A model generated the notes under the pieces. The model was not told where the DNA came from and did not search any database. It saw only the letters and a program-made list of their open reading frames with translations. A stretch of DNA of 64,000 nucleotides from an uncultured Clostridia bacterium (lineage in GTDB: Bacteria; Bacillota; Clostridia; Oscillospirales; Acutalibacteraceae). Both the position numbers and the translations under genes were made by a program. Shown here one piece after another: positions 16,817-27,344 of this stretch. Position 1 is the stretch's first letter, and every line of letters begins with the position of its first letter. The stretch spans positions 30,501 to 94,500 of the forward strand of contig CANRIZ010000006.1 in assembly GCA_947630835.1 (NCBI GenBank), given 5' to 3'.

Positions 16817-19409
16817 TAAAGCGGACAAAAGAGATTTCGCGAGAAGTCTTTTAAAAGCCTGCCCCTATTCCGTTATAGCGCTTTTGGTTTTGCTGACCTA
16901 TTTCACTGTTCCCGTTATCAAATTCGTAAACTCCGACAGCTTAAAGCAAACGCTTACCGAAGACGGTCCGATTATATCATACTTCGGCAACGCTACGATG
17001 GCTGATTCCTTTATGCTGCTTGCGGGTATGGTTTGCTGCGGAATACTTACGGCTATAGTCCTTTTCAGGTTTATGTTCTCAAGAAACAGCGTAAACGTTT
17101 ATTTCAGTATGGGTATTACCCGTTCAAGGCTGTTTTTTAACAGAATGTTTGCCGCAATATTAAATATTTTTGCCGCGGTAATAATTCCGCTTACAATTAC
17201 GCTTTTCGTAAACATAAGCGTTTTCGGCTACAGCAAGCATCTGATTTTAGTATTTTTCTATCTTTTCCTTACAATGTTTACAAGCGGTTTTGCAGGTCTT
17301 ACCATAGGCGCGTTCGCCTCAACCGTTTCCGGTTCGATTATCGAAGCCGTTGTAACAAGCGCTTCAACCTCCCTGTTTCCGTTCCTTTTCGTAAACGCCG
17401 CTGGCGAGCTTAAATACACTATGCTTAACGGATTTTACGGCATGGAAGGCTACACCAAGATAGGCATGCTTTTCAATCTGCTTTGTCCCTTTACCTTTGT
17501 GTGCGACCTTAATGTTGAGCGTATGTCAAAAGACGAATCGTTTAATCCGATAGACAGACTTTCCGAGCTCCTCTGCGGCAAGGAAGTTCCCAAGGATATG
17601 GCGGTCGATTTCGATTTGCTTGCACCGTTGATTTTCTGGATTATAGCGTCCATAGCGCTGCTGGCAATAGGCTTTACGCTTATGAACAGGCGCAAGGCGG
17701 AAAACTCAAACTCATTCGGAAAATTCGGCGTTGCAACGGCGATTAACGGTATTGCGGTATACAGCTTGGCTTTTCTTGCCGCCGCAGAACCCATATTCGA
17801 CTATTTGTACACCTCCGACACGATTTTCCTTCATAATATCGCGCTCACCACGGCAGTACTTTTCGCAGTTCTTATTATCGCTTTCCTGCTCGGCGAGCTT
17901 ATAATGATAAGAAAGTTCAAAACGGCTGTTCGCAAGCTGCCCATCTTTGCATTTATGTTCGCAATTACGATTTTCTGCATAGTTTTCGTTTCGTCCGAAT
18001 ATTTCGGAACGTACAACAAGCTGCCCGATACAAGCGAAATAAAGCTTGTATCCATGGATATCCATGACAGCCACGACGTATTCAATTATTTCGCCGGCAG
18101 AATCCCCGTTTCGGAGCTTGAAGAAGGCGAGGGCTATTCGAGCAAGGACGCGGAGGATATTAAGCTGATTACCGATATTTTCAATACCGCAAGAAAAAGC
18201 AAATTTGAAACCCCCAAAACGAAAGACGGTAACGACATCTCCGACGAAGTTTACTTTTACAACGATTACACCTTTAATATATTGCTTAAAAACGGCAAGA
18301 TAATACAAAGGGAATTCACAATTTACAACCTCGATACCGCCGACAAGATTTCAAGGCAGCTTTACGACTCTAAATATTACAAAAACTTCCTGAAGGCCGC
18401 TCTGTGCGAACAGCCCGATATAAGCTCCATAGCGGGCGAAACGGGCGGCGTTGACAATTTGAATTACGAATATTACGACTCTCAACAATACAGCGACTTA
18501 TTCCATAAGGGACAGTTTATTGAAAAGGACTGGTACTATAGCGGCAACAGCTCGATGTTTACAGGCTTTGAGCACAGCAACGGGGGTACGGGCTTCGCCA
18601 CAGAACCGATTGCGGATACCAAAGGCCTCTGCAAGGCGCTTTACGAGGATTTAATTAAGCTGCCGTATGACAAATTCTACAAAAACACGAGCCGTCCGCT
18701 CGCCACGCTTACATTCGACAGCAACGCCTACTGTGCGTACTACCTTGACGAGGAATATGTTTCAATGTACGGCGACCTGAGCCGAAAGCAGGATGTCGAT
18801 AAATACAACGGCGATTCATCAGACAGTAATTCCGCCGTCTATGACGAGCTTAACAAAAAGTACAATACGGGCGCAGTCGGCAGCTGTATTTACATCTATC
18901 CCGAAATGACAAACACCATTAAGTTCTTAAAGGATAACGGCTGTGAGATTATTCCGTTTAACGCAAAGGTTAAAGAGGTTTACTTTGCCGATTCAAAAAT
19001 CAACCTGACGAATCTTGCGGCAAACGAAATTGGAAAATCGTCCAAGAGCGGCAGTAATACCGATATTCACTATTATATGCCAAGCGGCGAATCGGACATA
19101 TTTGACTTTAACGACTCCTTTAGGGGAAGCTACTTCACTTTCTGCTTCTGGACGTCCGATAACGCCTACGATATGGACAGCAGTTACAAAATAACACTCA
19201 GAGAGATGTTCAACAAGCTTATCGACGGCTCCGAGGTTAAGTTCAACAAAATTACCGACCGTAAGAAGGCGGAGCAGATAGTTTCAAAATGCGTACCGTT
19301 CTACAACGGAGTTGTGGGCGACGACGGCAGATATGTTTATATCGTCTACGACAACGGCGTAATAAGCGAGGAATATTTACCCTCGCAAAATTTAAGCGTA
19401 ACCAAATAG
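16791..19409 (+). CDS. Large ABC transporter permease, GntR operon
   Basis: 872 residues. The N-terminal 420 residues hold multiple hydrophobic helices (for example about 25-45, 65-85, 110-140, 150-190 and a later group at 280-400). The C-terminal 450 residues are hydrophilic, rich in Tyr, Asp and Lys, and probably extracytoplasmic. No family beyond ABC-2-like exporters of YtrA-regulated operons is recognised. ATG at 16791 with GGAGG. With the partner ATPase it probably exports or senses a cell-envelope-active compound (inference). Confidence 0.82.
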   Translation: MTSLRYSNDKADKRDFARSLLKACPYSVIALLVLLTYFTVPVIKFVNSDSLKQTLTEDGPIISYFGNATMADSFMLLAGMVCCGILTAIVLFRFMFSRNSVNVYFSMGITRSRLFFNRMFAAILNIFAAVIIPLTITLFVNISVFGYSKHLILVFFYLFLTMFTSGFAGLTIGAFASTVSGSIIEAVVTSASTSLFPFLFVNAAGELKYTMLNGFYGMEGYTKIGMLFNLLCPFTFVCDLNVERMSKDESFNPIDRLSELLCGKEVPKDMAVDFDLLAPLIFWIIASIALLAIGFTLMNRRKAENSNSFGKFGVATAINGIAVYSLAFLAAAEPIFDYLYTSDTIFLHNIALTTAVLFAVLIIAFLLGELIMIRKFKTAVRKLPIFAFMFAITIFCIVFVSSEYFGTYNKLPDTSEIKLVSMDIHDSHDVFNYFAGRIPVSELEEGEGYSSKDAEDIKLITDIFNTARKSKFETPKTKDGNDISDEVYFYNDYTFNILLKNGKIIQREFTIYNLDTADKISRQLYDSKYYKNFLKAALCEQPDISSIAGETGGVDNLNYEYYDSQQYSDLFHKGQFIEKDWYYSGNSSMFTGFEHSNGGTGFATEPIADTKGLCKALYEDLIKLPYDKFYKNTSRPLATLTFDSNAYCAYYLDEEYVSMYGDLSRKQDVDKYNGDSSDSNSAVYDELNKKYNTGAVGSCIYIYPEMTNTIKFLKDNGCEIIPFNAKVKEVYFADSKINLTNLAANEIGKSSKSGSNTDIHYYMPSGESDIFDFNDSFRGSYFTFCFWTSDNAYDMDSSYKITLREMFNKLIDGSEVKFNKITDRKKAEQIVSKCVPFYNGVVGDDGRYVYIVYDNGVISEEYLPSQNLSVTK

Positions 19410-19431
19410 TTGCGCTAAAGAAGTAAAGAAA

Positions 19432-19462
19432 CGACCGTGCGTTTAATTGCGCACGGTCATTC
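19432..19462 (+). terminator. Terminator between permease and cstA (convergent)
   Basis: GACCGTGCG / CGCACGGTC stem with an AT loop. The tail is only moderately T-rich, and it may serve both converging genes. Confidence 0.65.
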
Positions 19463-19474
19463 TGTTTGTTAAAT

Positions 19475-20947
19475 TTAATCTTCGGCTTCCCGAGACGGCT
19501 CCGCCTTGCTCGGGCAAAGTCTTTTTTTATACCCTGCGCGTATCACCGCGGCGCCGTATATAACGGTCAAAACGCCCGCCGTCAAATAGCTTATATTCCA
19601 AGGTAAATTGAAGCCGATAGCGGCGTTTAATATAAAGCTTGACACTATAAACATATAAAACATACCCGGCAAAACCGACATAATGAACGGCAGTTTTCTG
19701 CCCATCATATATACCGTAACCATAGCAAACGCAAAAACGGCTATAGTCTGATTTGCCCAAGCGAAATACCGCCAAAGTATGTTAAATCCGCCCGAATTTA
19801 ATTTTGCAAACACCAAAAGCGCCGCAACCAACGCAAATATTACAAGCGAAACCAAAAGCCTGTTCTTTTTCTTGGACTGGTCTATTTTTAAAGCGTCGGA
19901 AACAATAAGCCGCAGAGAACGCAGAGCCGTATCGCCCGAGGTTATGGGAAGCACTATGATACCTATTACGGCGATAATTCCGCCTACATTGCCGAGTAAA
20001 TCCTTGGCGATTATGCCTACAACGTCGGTAGTGCTTGTCTGCGCCGTTGCAAGACCGAGATTTAAAACGCCCATGGTTGCCGCCGCCCATATCATTGCGA
20101 TAACACCCTCGGCAATCATCATATTGTAAAAGGTCGTGCGGCCCTCCTTTTCGCTCTTAATTGTGCGCGAAATCAGCGTCGCCTGTGTTGAATGGAAGCC
20201 GGACACTATTCCGCACGCAACCGTGACAAAGAAAATCGGTATAAAATGAAGCCCCTGAGGATGAACGCCGAAAGCGCCCGTAGTCCAAATATTGTCAAGC
20301 TTATAGCCCTTTGCGATAAGACCTATGAGAACACCGAGCGCCGAAATAATGAGCAGCATACCGAAAATCGGATAAATCTTGCCGATAATCTTATCAATCG
20401 GAAACAGCGTTGCAATCACATAATAAACAAAAATTGCACCGTAAACCACCCATACAACAGGGTTGGAAGCGGAGCTGTCCGCTTTTAAAATCTGCGTTAC
20501 AAACAGGTCGCCGGGCGTATAAATGAACACGGCTCCTATCAAAAGCATCAAAATACATACAAATACGTTGTAGACGGGATAGGCGTATTTGCCCAGATAC
20601 TTTTTTATAAGCGACGGCATCTGCGCCCCGTCGTTACGCACGGAAATCATACCGCACATATAGTCGTGAAAAGCGCCCGCGATAACACAGCCCACCGGTA
20701 TTGTCAAAAAGGCAATCGGTCCGAAAAGGATACCCTGAATCGGACCTAAAATAGGGCCTGTCCCGGCTATGTTCAAAAGCTGAACCAGCGAATTTTTCCA
20801 CTTTTTCATCGGCACATAATCCATACCGTCGTTTAAACGTATTGCCGGCGTTTCTCGCTCGTCCGGCTTAAAAACCTTTTCGCATACCCTGCCGTACAAA
20901 GCTCCTCCGACAAGCAAAATTATAATTCCGATAACAAATGTAATCAT
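19475..20947 (-). CDS. cstA: Carbon starvation protein CstA family transporter
   Basis: 490-residue polytopic membrane protein with the CstA N-terminal signature, including NDGMDYVPMKKW and NIAGTGPILGPIQG, then FHDYMCGMISVRNDG and SGFHSTQATLISRT. It is the short form (E. coli CstA is about 700). Members transport pyruvate or peptides; which applies here cannot be told. The GTG-rich ribosome site before ATG 20947 is acceptable. It stands alone, with a malic enzyme (pyruvate producer) as upstream neighbour, which fits a pyruvate role (inference). Confidence 0.92.
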   Translation of the reverse strand: MITFVIGIIILLVGGALYGRVCEKVFKPDERETPAIRLNDGMDYVPMKKWKNSLVQLLNIAGTGPILGPIQGILFGPIAFLTIPVGCVIAGAFHDYMCGMISVRNDGAQMPSLIKKYLGKYAYPVYNVFVCILMLLIGAVFIYTPGDLFVTQILKADSSASNPVVWVVYGAIFVYYVIATLFPIDKIIGKIYPIFGMLLIISALGVLIGLIAKGYKLDNIWTTGAFGVHPQGLHFIPIFFVTVACGIVSGFHSTQATLISRTIKSEKEGRTTFYNMMIAEGVIAMIWAAATMGVLNLGLATAQTSTTDVVGIIAKDLLGNVGGIIAVIGIIVLPITSGDTALRSLRLIVSDALKIDQSKKKNRLLVSLVIFALVAALLVFAKLNSGGFNILWRYFAWANQTIAVFAFAMVTVYMMGRKLPFIMSVLPGMFYMFIVSSFILNAAIGFNLPWNISYLTAGVLTVIYGAAVIRAGYKKRLCPSKAEPSREAED

Positions 20948-21025
20948 TAAATTTCACCCACCCACATTAATTTATTTTAAAAGCGTATCAAACTCCTTTA
21001 ATATTGTGCAAATTTATTATATCCG

Positions 21026-22198
21026 TTATATCCTTGCAACTCCCGTCTCTCTTGCCGCCTCGATTACCGCCTGTGCAACGGTTTTGCCTACCCTCTCGTC
21101 AAAGGCTTTGGGCAAAATATAATCCTCGCTGAGCTCGTTGTCCGAAACGAGCGAAGCTATCGCCTTGGCGGCGGCAATTTTCATCTCCTCGTTTATATCG
21201 CTTGCACGGCAGTCAAGAGCGCCCCTGAACAGCCCGGGGAAGCAAAGCACATTGTTTATCTGATTTGGAAAATCGCTTCTTCCGGTTCCGACTACCGCCG
21301 CCCCTGCCCTTTTGGCAAGCTCCGGCATTATCTCGGGAGTGGGGTTCGCCATGGGAAGAACTATGGGCTTGTCCGCCATGGAGCTTACCATTTCCTCGGT
21401 AACAATCCCGGGAGCGGATACGCCGATAAATATGTCCGCGCCCTTCATAGCGTCGGCAAGCGTGCCTGTTTTTCTCTGCTTATTCGTAAATTCCGCAATT
21501 TCCTTTTTTGCGCTGTTGAGCCTTTCGTCGCCCTTGCATATAATGCCCTTGCTGTCGCACATTATTACGCTTTTTATGCCTTGGCTTATAAGCAGCTTTG
21601 CTATGGCGATTCCCGCCGCGCCTGCGCCCGAAAACACCACAGAGCAGTCCTCAATCCTTTTGCCGACTACCCTTAAAGCGTTGATTATCGCCGCAACAAC
21701 CACAACGGCGGTACCGTGCTGGTCATCGTGGAAAATCGGAATATCCGTTTTTTCCTTTAGCTTTCTTTCAATCTCGAAGCAACGTGGAGCGGCAATATCC
21801 TCAAGATTTACTCCGCCGAACGAGCCCGCCAAAAGCGCAATGCAATTAACAATTTCGTCAACGTCCTTTGAACGGACGCAAAGCGGTATTGCGTCAACGC
21901 CGCCGAACTCCTTAAAAAGTACGCATTTGCCCTCCATAACGGGCATACCTGCCTCCGGTCCGATGTCGCCGAGCCCCAAAACAGCCGTTCCGTCTGTTAC
22001 AACGGCAACCGTGTTCCAACGGCGCGTAAGCTCGTAGGATTTTGAAATATCCTTTTTTATTTCAAGACAAGGCTGCGCGACCCCCGGCGTATATGCAAGC
22101 GAAAGCGCCTCCTTATCGCCCGCCTTGGCTCGGGTCTTTATTTCGATTTTGCCCTGCCATTCGTAATGTAATTTAAGCGATTGCTTTGCGTAGTCCAT
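21026..22198 (-). CDS. NAD(P)-dependent malic enzyme
   Basis: 390 residues, the small bacterial malic enzyme type. It oxidatively decarboxylates malate to pyruvate and CO2. Visible blocks: SLAYTPGVAQPC with the catalytic Tyr, VVTDGTAVLGLGDIGPEAGMPVMEGK, the metal-binding HDDQHGTA, the nucleotide site SGAGAAGIAIAKLL and MANPTPEI. ATG with AGGAGT. It may be followed by cstA, 78 bases away, on the same strand. Confidence 0.95.
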   Translation of the reverse strand: MDYAKQSLKLHYEWQGKIEIKTRAKAGDKEALSLAYTPGVAQPCLEIKKDISKSYELTRRWNTVAVVTDGTAVLGLGDIGPEAGMPVMEGKCVLFKEFGGVDAIPLCVRSKDVDEIVNCIALLAGSFGGVNLEDIAAPRCFEIERKLKEKTDIPIFHDDQHGTAVVVVAAIINALRVVGKRIEDCSVVFSGAGAAGIAIAKLLISQGIKSVIMCDSKGIICKGDERLNSAKKEIAEFTNKQRKTGTLADAMKGADIFIGVSAPGIVTEEMVSSMADKPIVLPMANPTPEIMPELAKRAGAAVVGTGRSDFPNQINNVLCFPGLFRGALDCRASDINEEMKIAAAKAIASLVSDNELSEDYILPKAFDERVGKTVAQAVIEAARETGVARI

Positions 22199-22292
22199 TA
22201 TTTTAACTCCTAAAATATGTATTTATATTAATAACTCTAATATAATAACCGTTTAATGCTTTTAGGTCAAGAAAAAGACAAATTTTTTCGAC

Positions 22293-22322
22293 AAAAAAAG
22301 GCAGAAGCGTTTGCCCCTGCCC
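22293..22322 (-). terminator. glpK terminator
   Basis: Minus-strand GGCAG / CTGCC stem with extra pairing, followed by seven Ts, immediately after the glpK stop. Confidence 0.75.
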
Positions 22323-22330
22323 TTAAAAAC

Positions 22331-23839
22331 TCAATGCTCCGCCCAATCTCTTGAACGCTCAACCGCCCTGAGCCAGCCGCTGTATATTTCGTTTCTTTTT
22401 TCAATCTCCATTTTAGGCTCAAACAGTCTGTCAACCTGACGGATTTTTGCAATCTCGTCCGTATCCTTCCAAAAGCCGACCGCAAGCCCCGCAAGATAAG
22501 CCGCGCCGATTGCGGTGGTTTCAACCATCTTGGGTCTGTCAACGGGAGTGCGGATAAGGTCGGACTGTATCTGCATCATAATATCCGAAACGGAAGCGCC
22601 GCCGTCCACCCTGAGTTCAAAAAGATTGATATTTGAATCCTGCTTCATAGCTTCAAGCAAATCGGTCATCTGATAAGCTATAGCCTCCAGCACGGCACGG
22701 CAGATGTGCGCCCGGTTTACTCCCCTTGTTATGCCGACTATAGTTCCCCTTGCGTACATATCCCAATAAGGCGCGCCCAGCCCCGTAAAGGCGGGCACAA
22801 AGTAAATTCCGTTGGCGTCGTCCACGCTTTCGGCAAGCTCGTCGCAGCGGGCGGCATTGTCAATCATATGCAAATCGTCCCGAAGCCATTTGATTACCGA
22901 GCCTGCGTTAAACGCGGAACCCTCGATAGCGTAGGTGACTTCGCCGTTGAGTCCCCAGGCGACGCCCGTAACAAGGTTATTCTTTGAAACAACCCTCTTA
23001 TTACCCGTATTCATAAGAAGGAAACAGCCCGTTCCGTAGGTGTTTTTTGCCTGACCCGCTTCAAAACAGCCCTGTCCGAAAAGAGCGGCGGGCTGATCGC
23101 CTATAGCCCCGGCTATGGGAACTCCGGCAAGCTCCTCAAGCCCCATTACGCCCGAAGCAACCTCGCCGTAAACCATACTCGACGGCTTAACCTCGGGAAG
23201 CATAGACATCGGTATGCCGAGCCTTTTGCACAGATATTCGTCCCAGCAAAGTCTGTCAACGTCGAACAGCATAGTTCTTGAAGCGTTTGAATAATCGGTA
23301 ACATGCACCCTGCCGCCCGTAAGGTTCCAGATAAGCCAGGTTTCAACCGTACCGAAAATCAAATCGCCGTTTTCCGCCTGTTCCCTTGCACCCTCGACGT
23401 TGTCAAGTATCCATTTTATTTTGGTAGCCGAAAAATATGCGTCAACAACAAGGCCGGTATGGTCGGTTATGTACTTTGTAAGCTCTTTATCCGCCTTAAT
23501 CTCCTCGCACATGGCGGCGGTTCTTCTGCACTGCCAAACTATGGCGTTGTAAACGGGCTTGCCTGTTTTCTTATCCCAAACAAGAGTTGTTTCGCGCTGA
23601 TTGGTGATGCCTATTGCGGCAATTTCCTCCACCGGGATACCGCTTGTCGCAATTACCTCGGTAGCGGACTGAAGCTGTGAAAAAAGGATTGACATAGGGC
23701 TGTGTTCAACCCACCCGGCTTGGGGATAAATCTGCGAAAACTCGTGCTGAGCCTTTGCGCAGATTTTGCCGTTGCGGTCAAAGAGTATCGCCCTTGAGCT
23801 TGTTGTGCCCTGGTCAAGCGCCATAACGTATTTTTTCAT
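22331..23839 (-). CDS. glpK: Glycerol kinase
   Basis: 502 residues, as expected. ATP-dependent phosphorylation of glycerol to sn-glycerol 3-phosphate. FGGY-family signatures: N-terminal [12 protein letters not shown], the AGWVEHSP glycerol-site segment, [11 protein letters not shown], the [12 protein letters not shown] phosphate-binding stretch and the C-terminal [23 protein letters not shown] precedes the ATG at 23839. No glpF or glpD neighbour is present, so it is a stand-alone gene. Confidence 0.98.
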   Translation of the reverse strand: MKKYVMALDQGTTSSRAILFDRNGKICAKAQHEFSQIYPQAGWVEHSPMSILFSQLQSATEVIATSGIPVEEIAAIGITNQRETTLVWDKKTGKPVYNAIVWQCRRTAAMCEEIKADKELTKYITDHTGLVVDAYFSATKIKWILDNVEGAREQAENGDLIFGTVETWLIWNLTGGRVHVTDYSNASRTMLFDVDRLCWDEYLCKRLGIPMSMLPEVKPSSMVYGEVASGVMGLEELAGVPIAGAIGDQPAALFGQGCFEAGQAKNTYGTGCFLLMNTGNKRVVSKNNLVTGVAWGLNGEVTYAIEGSAFNAGSVIKWLRDDLHMIDNAARCDELAESVDDANGIYFVPAFTGLGAPYWDMYARGTIVGITRGVNRAHICRAVLEAIAYQMTDLLEAMKQDSNINLFELRVDGGASVSDIMMQIQSDLIRTPVDRPKMVETTAIGAAYLAGLAVGFWKDTDEIAKIRQVDRLFEPKMEIEKRNEIYSGWLRAVERSRDWAEH

Positions 23840-23953
23840 ACTAACCCACCCTTTTATAAATTTTTAACTTATTTTTTGTGAGGTTCTATAATTATTTATT
23901 TAATTATACCAAATTTTTTTATCAATAACAACAATAAATATATGAAAATTTGC

Positions 23954-23982
23954 TTGCAAAATAATTAAAAATATATTATAAT
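23954..23982 (+). promoter_or_regulatory. Promoter of SRP RNA
   Basis: TTGCAA (23954-23959), 17-nt spacer, TATAAT (23977-23982), placing the start exactly at the first paired base of the SRP RNA. Confidence 0.8.
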
Positions 23983-23988
23983 ATGTTT

Positions 23989-24135
23989 GCCTTAATTGGG
24001 TCATGTACCGTGTTGGTCCTGTGCGACAGCGCTCTGTGAATCATGTCAGGCGGGGAACCGAGCAGCATTAAGCGGTCAGCCTGTGCGATACAGTCAAGCC
24101 TGCGCGGTGCATGACCGAATTAAGGCGCTTTTTTT
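23989..24135 (+). ncRNA. ffs: Signal recognition particle RNA (small bacterial type)
   Basis: The 5' GCCTTAATTGGGTCATG pairs with the 3' CATGACCGAATTAAGGC to close a long rod. The GTGTTGGTCCTGTGCGAC segment and the apical domain GTCAGGCGGGGAACCGAGCAGCA, which contains the GGAA tetraloop and Ffh-binding internal loops, match bacterial SRP RNA. A GCGC stem end and seven Ts terminate it. Location just before dnaX is the usual Firmicutes context. It binds Ffh for co-translational membrane targeting. Confidence 0.93.
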
Positions 24136-24161
24136 AGTAAAAATCTTGGGAGGTGTGAGCT

Positions 24162-25877
24162 TTGTACCGTGTACTTTACCGAAAGTGGCGGCCGCAGGTA
24201 TTTTCGGACGTTGTGGGTCAGGAGCATATTACAAAAACGCTTATGGGCGCAGTCGAATCGGGCAGAGTTTCCCACGCCTATCTTTTTACCGGCACAAGGG
24301 GAACGGGCAAAACCACCTGCGCCAAAATCCTTGCAAAGGCGGTAAACTGCGAGCGTCCCGTAAACGGGAACCCCTGCAACGAGTGTCCCTCCTGCAAGGG
24401 GATTGACAACGGCAGTATAGTAGACGTTGTGGAAATCGACGCGGCGTCGAATAACGGCGTTGAAAACATCAGGGATTTAAGAGAGGAAACAAATTATACC
24501 CCGTCGAGCGTAAAGTACAGGGTTTATATAATAGACGAGGTTCATATGCTCTCTGCAGGCGCGTTCAACGCCTTACTTAAAACGCTTGAAGAACCGCCCG
24601 AATATGTTAAGTTTATACTCGCAACCACCGAAGTTCACAAGCTGCCCTCAACCATACTTTCAAGATGTCAGCGCTTTGATTTTAAGCGTATTTCGGCGCA
24701 GGATATTGCAAACAGGCTTAAATACGTTGCCGAAAAAGAAAATATCGAGCTTACCGACAGCGGCGCCGCGCTTATTGCAAAGGTTGCCGACGGCGCTATG
24801 CGCGACGCTCTTTCCCTGCTTGACAGATGCGCTTCCTACGGAAAGGTTATTGACGAGGAGGTTGCCTGCGACGCAACCGGTCTTGCCGGCAAGCAGCATA
24901 TTTATTCGCTTGCGGAGGCCGTTACAGCGGGCGATTGCAGGGCCGCGCTGAACATTCTAAACGAGCTTTATGAAAATTCCTGCGATATGGAAAGGCTTTT
25001 TTCGGAGCTTATTTCCCATTTCAGGAATATGATGATTATTTTAACCGCGCCCGAATGTAAGGAGCTTATACTTGCAAGCGAAACGGAAATTGAGCGAATT
25101 AAGCTTCAGGCACAAAAGCTTACGCTTGCAAAGACGCTTTCGTGCATGGATATACTCAACGACGCGGTTCTTGAACTAAAAAAAGGAAGCAACAAGCGCA
25201 CATGTGCGGAAATGGCGCTTATAAGACTTGCCTCCCCGCAGCTTGATACGGATATTTCTTCATTGCTTGCGAGGATTTCCGAGCTTGAAAAGAAAGTTGC
25301 GAGCGGCAATTTCACCGCCGTAAATTATTCGGTAGAAGGCGCGGAAAAGCCTCTTGAACTTGAAGAAAAGCGGGAAAATCCGATTTCCGACCGTCCCGCA
25401 CCCAAACAGCCCGAAAAAACCGACGGGGGAAGCGGGAAAAAGGCAGAGGATAAGCCCGGGGAAAAGAGTGAAAGCGTTTCGCAGGTTTTTGAAAAGCCGA
25501 TTGACGCCGAAGAAGCCCCCAATATTGCAAAATTCAACAAATTATCGGATATAATCGAGCTTGTGAGCAAAAGCGACCCGATGATTTCAAGCTTTTTGAA
25601 CGGCGCAAGCGGATTTTTGAGCGAACACTCTTTCTATATTAAACCCGCAAACGAAATGTTGGAAAAATTTTTAAACAAGCAGGAGCATTATAATTTAATT
25701 CAAGACGCCGTTTTATCGGTTGTCGGGAGGCCGGTAAAGCTTAGGCTTTACAATGAAACGGATATAAACAGGGAAAGCGCAAAAACAGAAAGCAAGCCCT
25801 CCGACCCTATCGGAGATTTGATAAACAGGGCTAAAGAGCTTGATATAGAAATTATAGAAAAAGGAGCGAAAAAATGA
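24162..25877 (+). CDS. dnaX: DNA polymerase III subunits gamma and tau
   Basis: 571 residues. Clamp-loader ATPase: Walker A G44-T-R-G-T-G-K-T-T, zinc knuckle C63, C72, C75, C78, Walker B/DEVHMLS, sensor [20 protein letters not shown]. After about residue 365 a charged linker (KPEKTDGG-rich) leads to a tau-like C-terminus. It loads the beta clamp and bridges polymerase and helicase. The start is TTG with GGGAGGTG. It overlaps ybaB by 4 bases. No obvious slippery frameshift run was found, so a separate gamma form is not predicted. Confidence 0.97.
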   Translation: MYRVLYRKWRPQVFSDVVGQEHITKTLMGAVESGRVSHAYLFTGTRGTGKTTCAKILAKAVNCERPVNGNPCNECPSCKGIDNGSIVDVVEIDAASNNGVENIRDLREETNYTPSSVKYRVYIIDEVHMLSAGAFNALLKTLEEPPEYVKFILATTEVHKLPSTILSRCQRFDFKRISAQDIANRLKYVAEKENIELTDSGAALIAKVADGAMRDALSLLDRCASYGKVIDEEVACDATGLAGKQHIYSLAEAVTAGDCRAALNILNELYENSCDMERLFSELISHFRNMMIILTAPECKELILASETEIERIKLQAQKLTLAKTLSCMDILNDAVLELKKGSNKRTCAEMALIRLASPQLDTDISSLLARISELEKKVASGNFTAVNYSVEGAEKPLELEEKRENPISDRPAPKQPEKTDGGSGKKAEDKPGEKSESVSQVFEKPIDAEEAPNIAKFNKLSDIIELVSKSDPMISSFLNGASGFLSEHSFYIKPANEMLEKFLNKQEHYNLIQDAVLSVVGRPVKLRLYNETDINRESAKTESKPSDPIGDLINRAKELDIEIIEKGAKK

Positions 25878-26218
25878 AAGCGAGAATACCCAATCAGCCG
25901 GCAGGCGGCGGAAATATGATGAAAAAAATTCAGGAAATGCAGGAGAATATGCAAACTCTCCAGCAGGAGCTTGCGATTGCCGAATACAGCGCAACCTCCG
26001 GCGGCGGAGCGGTCGACGTAACGGTAAACGGCTCTCACGAGGTTAAGTCAATCAAAATCAAACCCGAGGTTGTTGACCCCGAAGATGTTGAAATGCTTGA
26101 AGATATGCTTTTGGCGGCGCTTAACGAGGCCGTTAGGAAGGCCGACGAAACCGCCGAGAGAGAAATGGGAAAAATCACGGGCGGTATTAATATACCCGGA
26201 TTGAACGGTATGTTTTAA
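25874..26218 (+). CDS. YbaB/EbfC family nucleoid-associated protein
   Basis: 114 residues with the family profile: a Gly-rich start, a helix [20 protein letters not shown] and the core [20 protein letters not shown]. It forms tweezer-like dimers that bind DNA without strong sequence preference. The start overlaps the dnaX stop (ATGA) and its stop overlaps the recR start (TAATG), so dnaX-ybaB-recR is translationally coupled, the standard arrangement. Confidence 0.95.
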   Translation: MKARIPNQPAGGGNMMKKIQEMQENMQTLQQELAIAEYSATSGGGAVDVTVNGSHEVKSIKIKPEVVDPEDVEMLEDMLLAALNEAVRKADETAEREMGKITGGINIPGLNGMF

Positions 26219-26817
26219 TGGCAAGCGGTATTCCTGCCCTTGACAGGCTTGTTGACGAATTCAGAAAAATGCCCTCCGTGGGCACAAAATCCGCAGAAAG
26301 AATGGCTTTTTACGTTTTAGGTCTTGACGACAGGGAAGTAAAAGGTCTTTCCGAGGCTATAGTTAACGCCCATGCAAAAATCCATAAGTGTTCGGTTTGC
26401 AGCAATCTTACCGAGGAGGAAACTTGCCCCGTATGCAAAAGCTCAAAACGTGACAGGAGTACAATTTGCGTTGTTGAGGACCCGAGGGACGTTGCGGCGA
26501 TTGAAAGGACTCACGAATACAACGGCCTTTACCACGTTTTGCACGGGGTTATTTCGCCCATTAACGGCATAGGGCCGGACGAATTGACAATTAAGGAATT
26601 AATCGCAAGACTTTCGGACAATACTGTTAAGGAAATAATTATGGCGACTAACCCGACCGTAGAGGGCGAGGCCACGGCTATGTATATTTCACGGCTTATA
26701 AAGCCGATGGGCATTTCCGTTTCAAGGCTTGCATACGGCATACCGGTCGGCGCGGACCTTGAATATGCGGATGAGGTTACGCTTTCACGGGCGCTTGAGG
26801 GCAGAAGAGAGATTTAA
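26218..26817 (+). CDS. recR: Recombination mediator RecR
   Basis: 199 residues, normal length. N-terminal helix-hairpin-helix (MPSVGTKSAERMAFY), a four-Cys zinc finger CSVC...CPVC (about 58-74), and a Toprim domain with ICVVEDPRDVAAIE and the C-terminal Walker-like stretch. It acts with RecO/RecF to load RecA at gaps. Start by TAATG overlap with ybaB. Confidence 0.97.
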   Translation: MASGIPALDRLVDEFRKMPSVGTKSAERMAFYVLGLDDREVKGLSEAIVNAHAKIHKCSVCSNLTEEETCPVCKSSKRDRSTICVVEDPRDVAAIERTHEYNGLYHVLHGVISPINGIGPDELTIKELIARLSDNTVKEIIMATNPTVEGEATAMYISRLIKPMGISVSRLAYGIPVGADLEYADEVTLSRALEGRREI

Positions 26818-26830
26818 TTAAGGTTTGATT

Positions 26831-27292
26831 ATGTCAGAGGAAAAGAGAACGGTTGCACAGAACAAAAAAGCCTACCACGACTACTTCGTTTTGGAGGAGT
26901 ACGAGGCGGGTATCGAGCTGTTCGGTACAGAGGTTAAAAGCGTGCGCGCAGGCAAAATAAACCTGAAGGATTCCTGGTGCAGTATCGTTAAAGGCGAAAT
27001 TTTTGTAAACGGTATGCACATAAGCCCTTACGAACAGGGAAATATTTTTAACAGGGACCCTTTGAGAGTAAAAAAACTGCTTATGCACAAAAAGGAAATT
27101 AACAGGCTTTTCGGCACTACGAAGCAGCAGGGCTTAACGCTTATCCCGCTTTCCGTATATTTTGTTAAGGGAAAGGCAAAGGTTAAAATCGGTCTTTGCA
27201 AGGGCAAAAAGAATTATGACAAGCGTGAAGTTGCGGCTAAGAAGGAAGCGCAGAGAACCATAGACAGAGTGATAAAGGAGCGTAATAGATAA
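26831..27292 (+). CDS. smpB: SsrA-binding protein SmpB
   Basis: 153 residues. Contains [39 protein letters not shown] and a basic C-terminal tail, [19 protein letters not shown], all SmpB features. It binds tmRNA and brings it to stalled ribosomes. The ATG at 26831 is preferred to an in-frame TTG two codons upstream. It lies 53 bases before its RNA partner ssrA. Confidence 0.97.
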   Translation: MSEEKRTVAQNKKAYHDYFVLEEYEAGIELFGTEVKSVRAGKINLKDSWCSIVKGEIFVNGMHISPYEQGNIFNRDPLRVKKLLMHKKEINRLFGTTKQQGLTLIPLSVYFVKGKAKVKIGLCKGKKNYDKREVAAKKEAQRTIDRVIKERNR

Positions 27293-27344
27293 TTTTTATC
27301 TATCGCCTTTATATAAATGAAGTAAAGCTTAAAACCGTAAACAC

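Noticed and set aside
19776..20129. Frames on both strands within cstA
   Set aside because: Low-complexity shadow of a polytopic membrane protein.
21312..22037. 241-codon plus-strand frame antisense to the malic enzyme
   Set aside because: Serine/proline/isoleucine-rich shadow of a highly conserved enzyme, no ribosome site.
24162..25877. Programmed frameshift in dnaX (gamma/tau)
   Set aside because: No A-AAA-AAG type slippery run with a following stem was seen in the expected region near codons 420-440.
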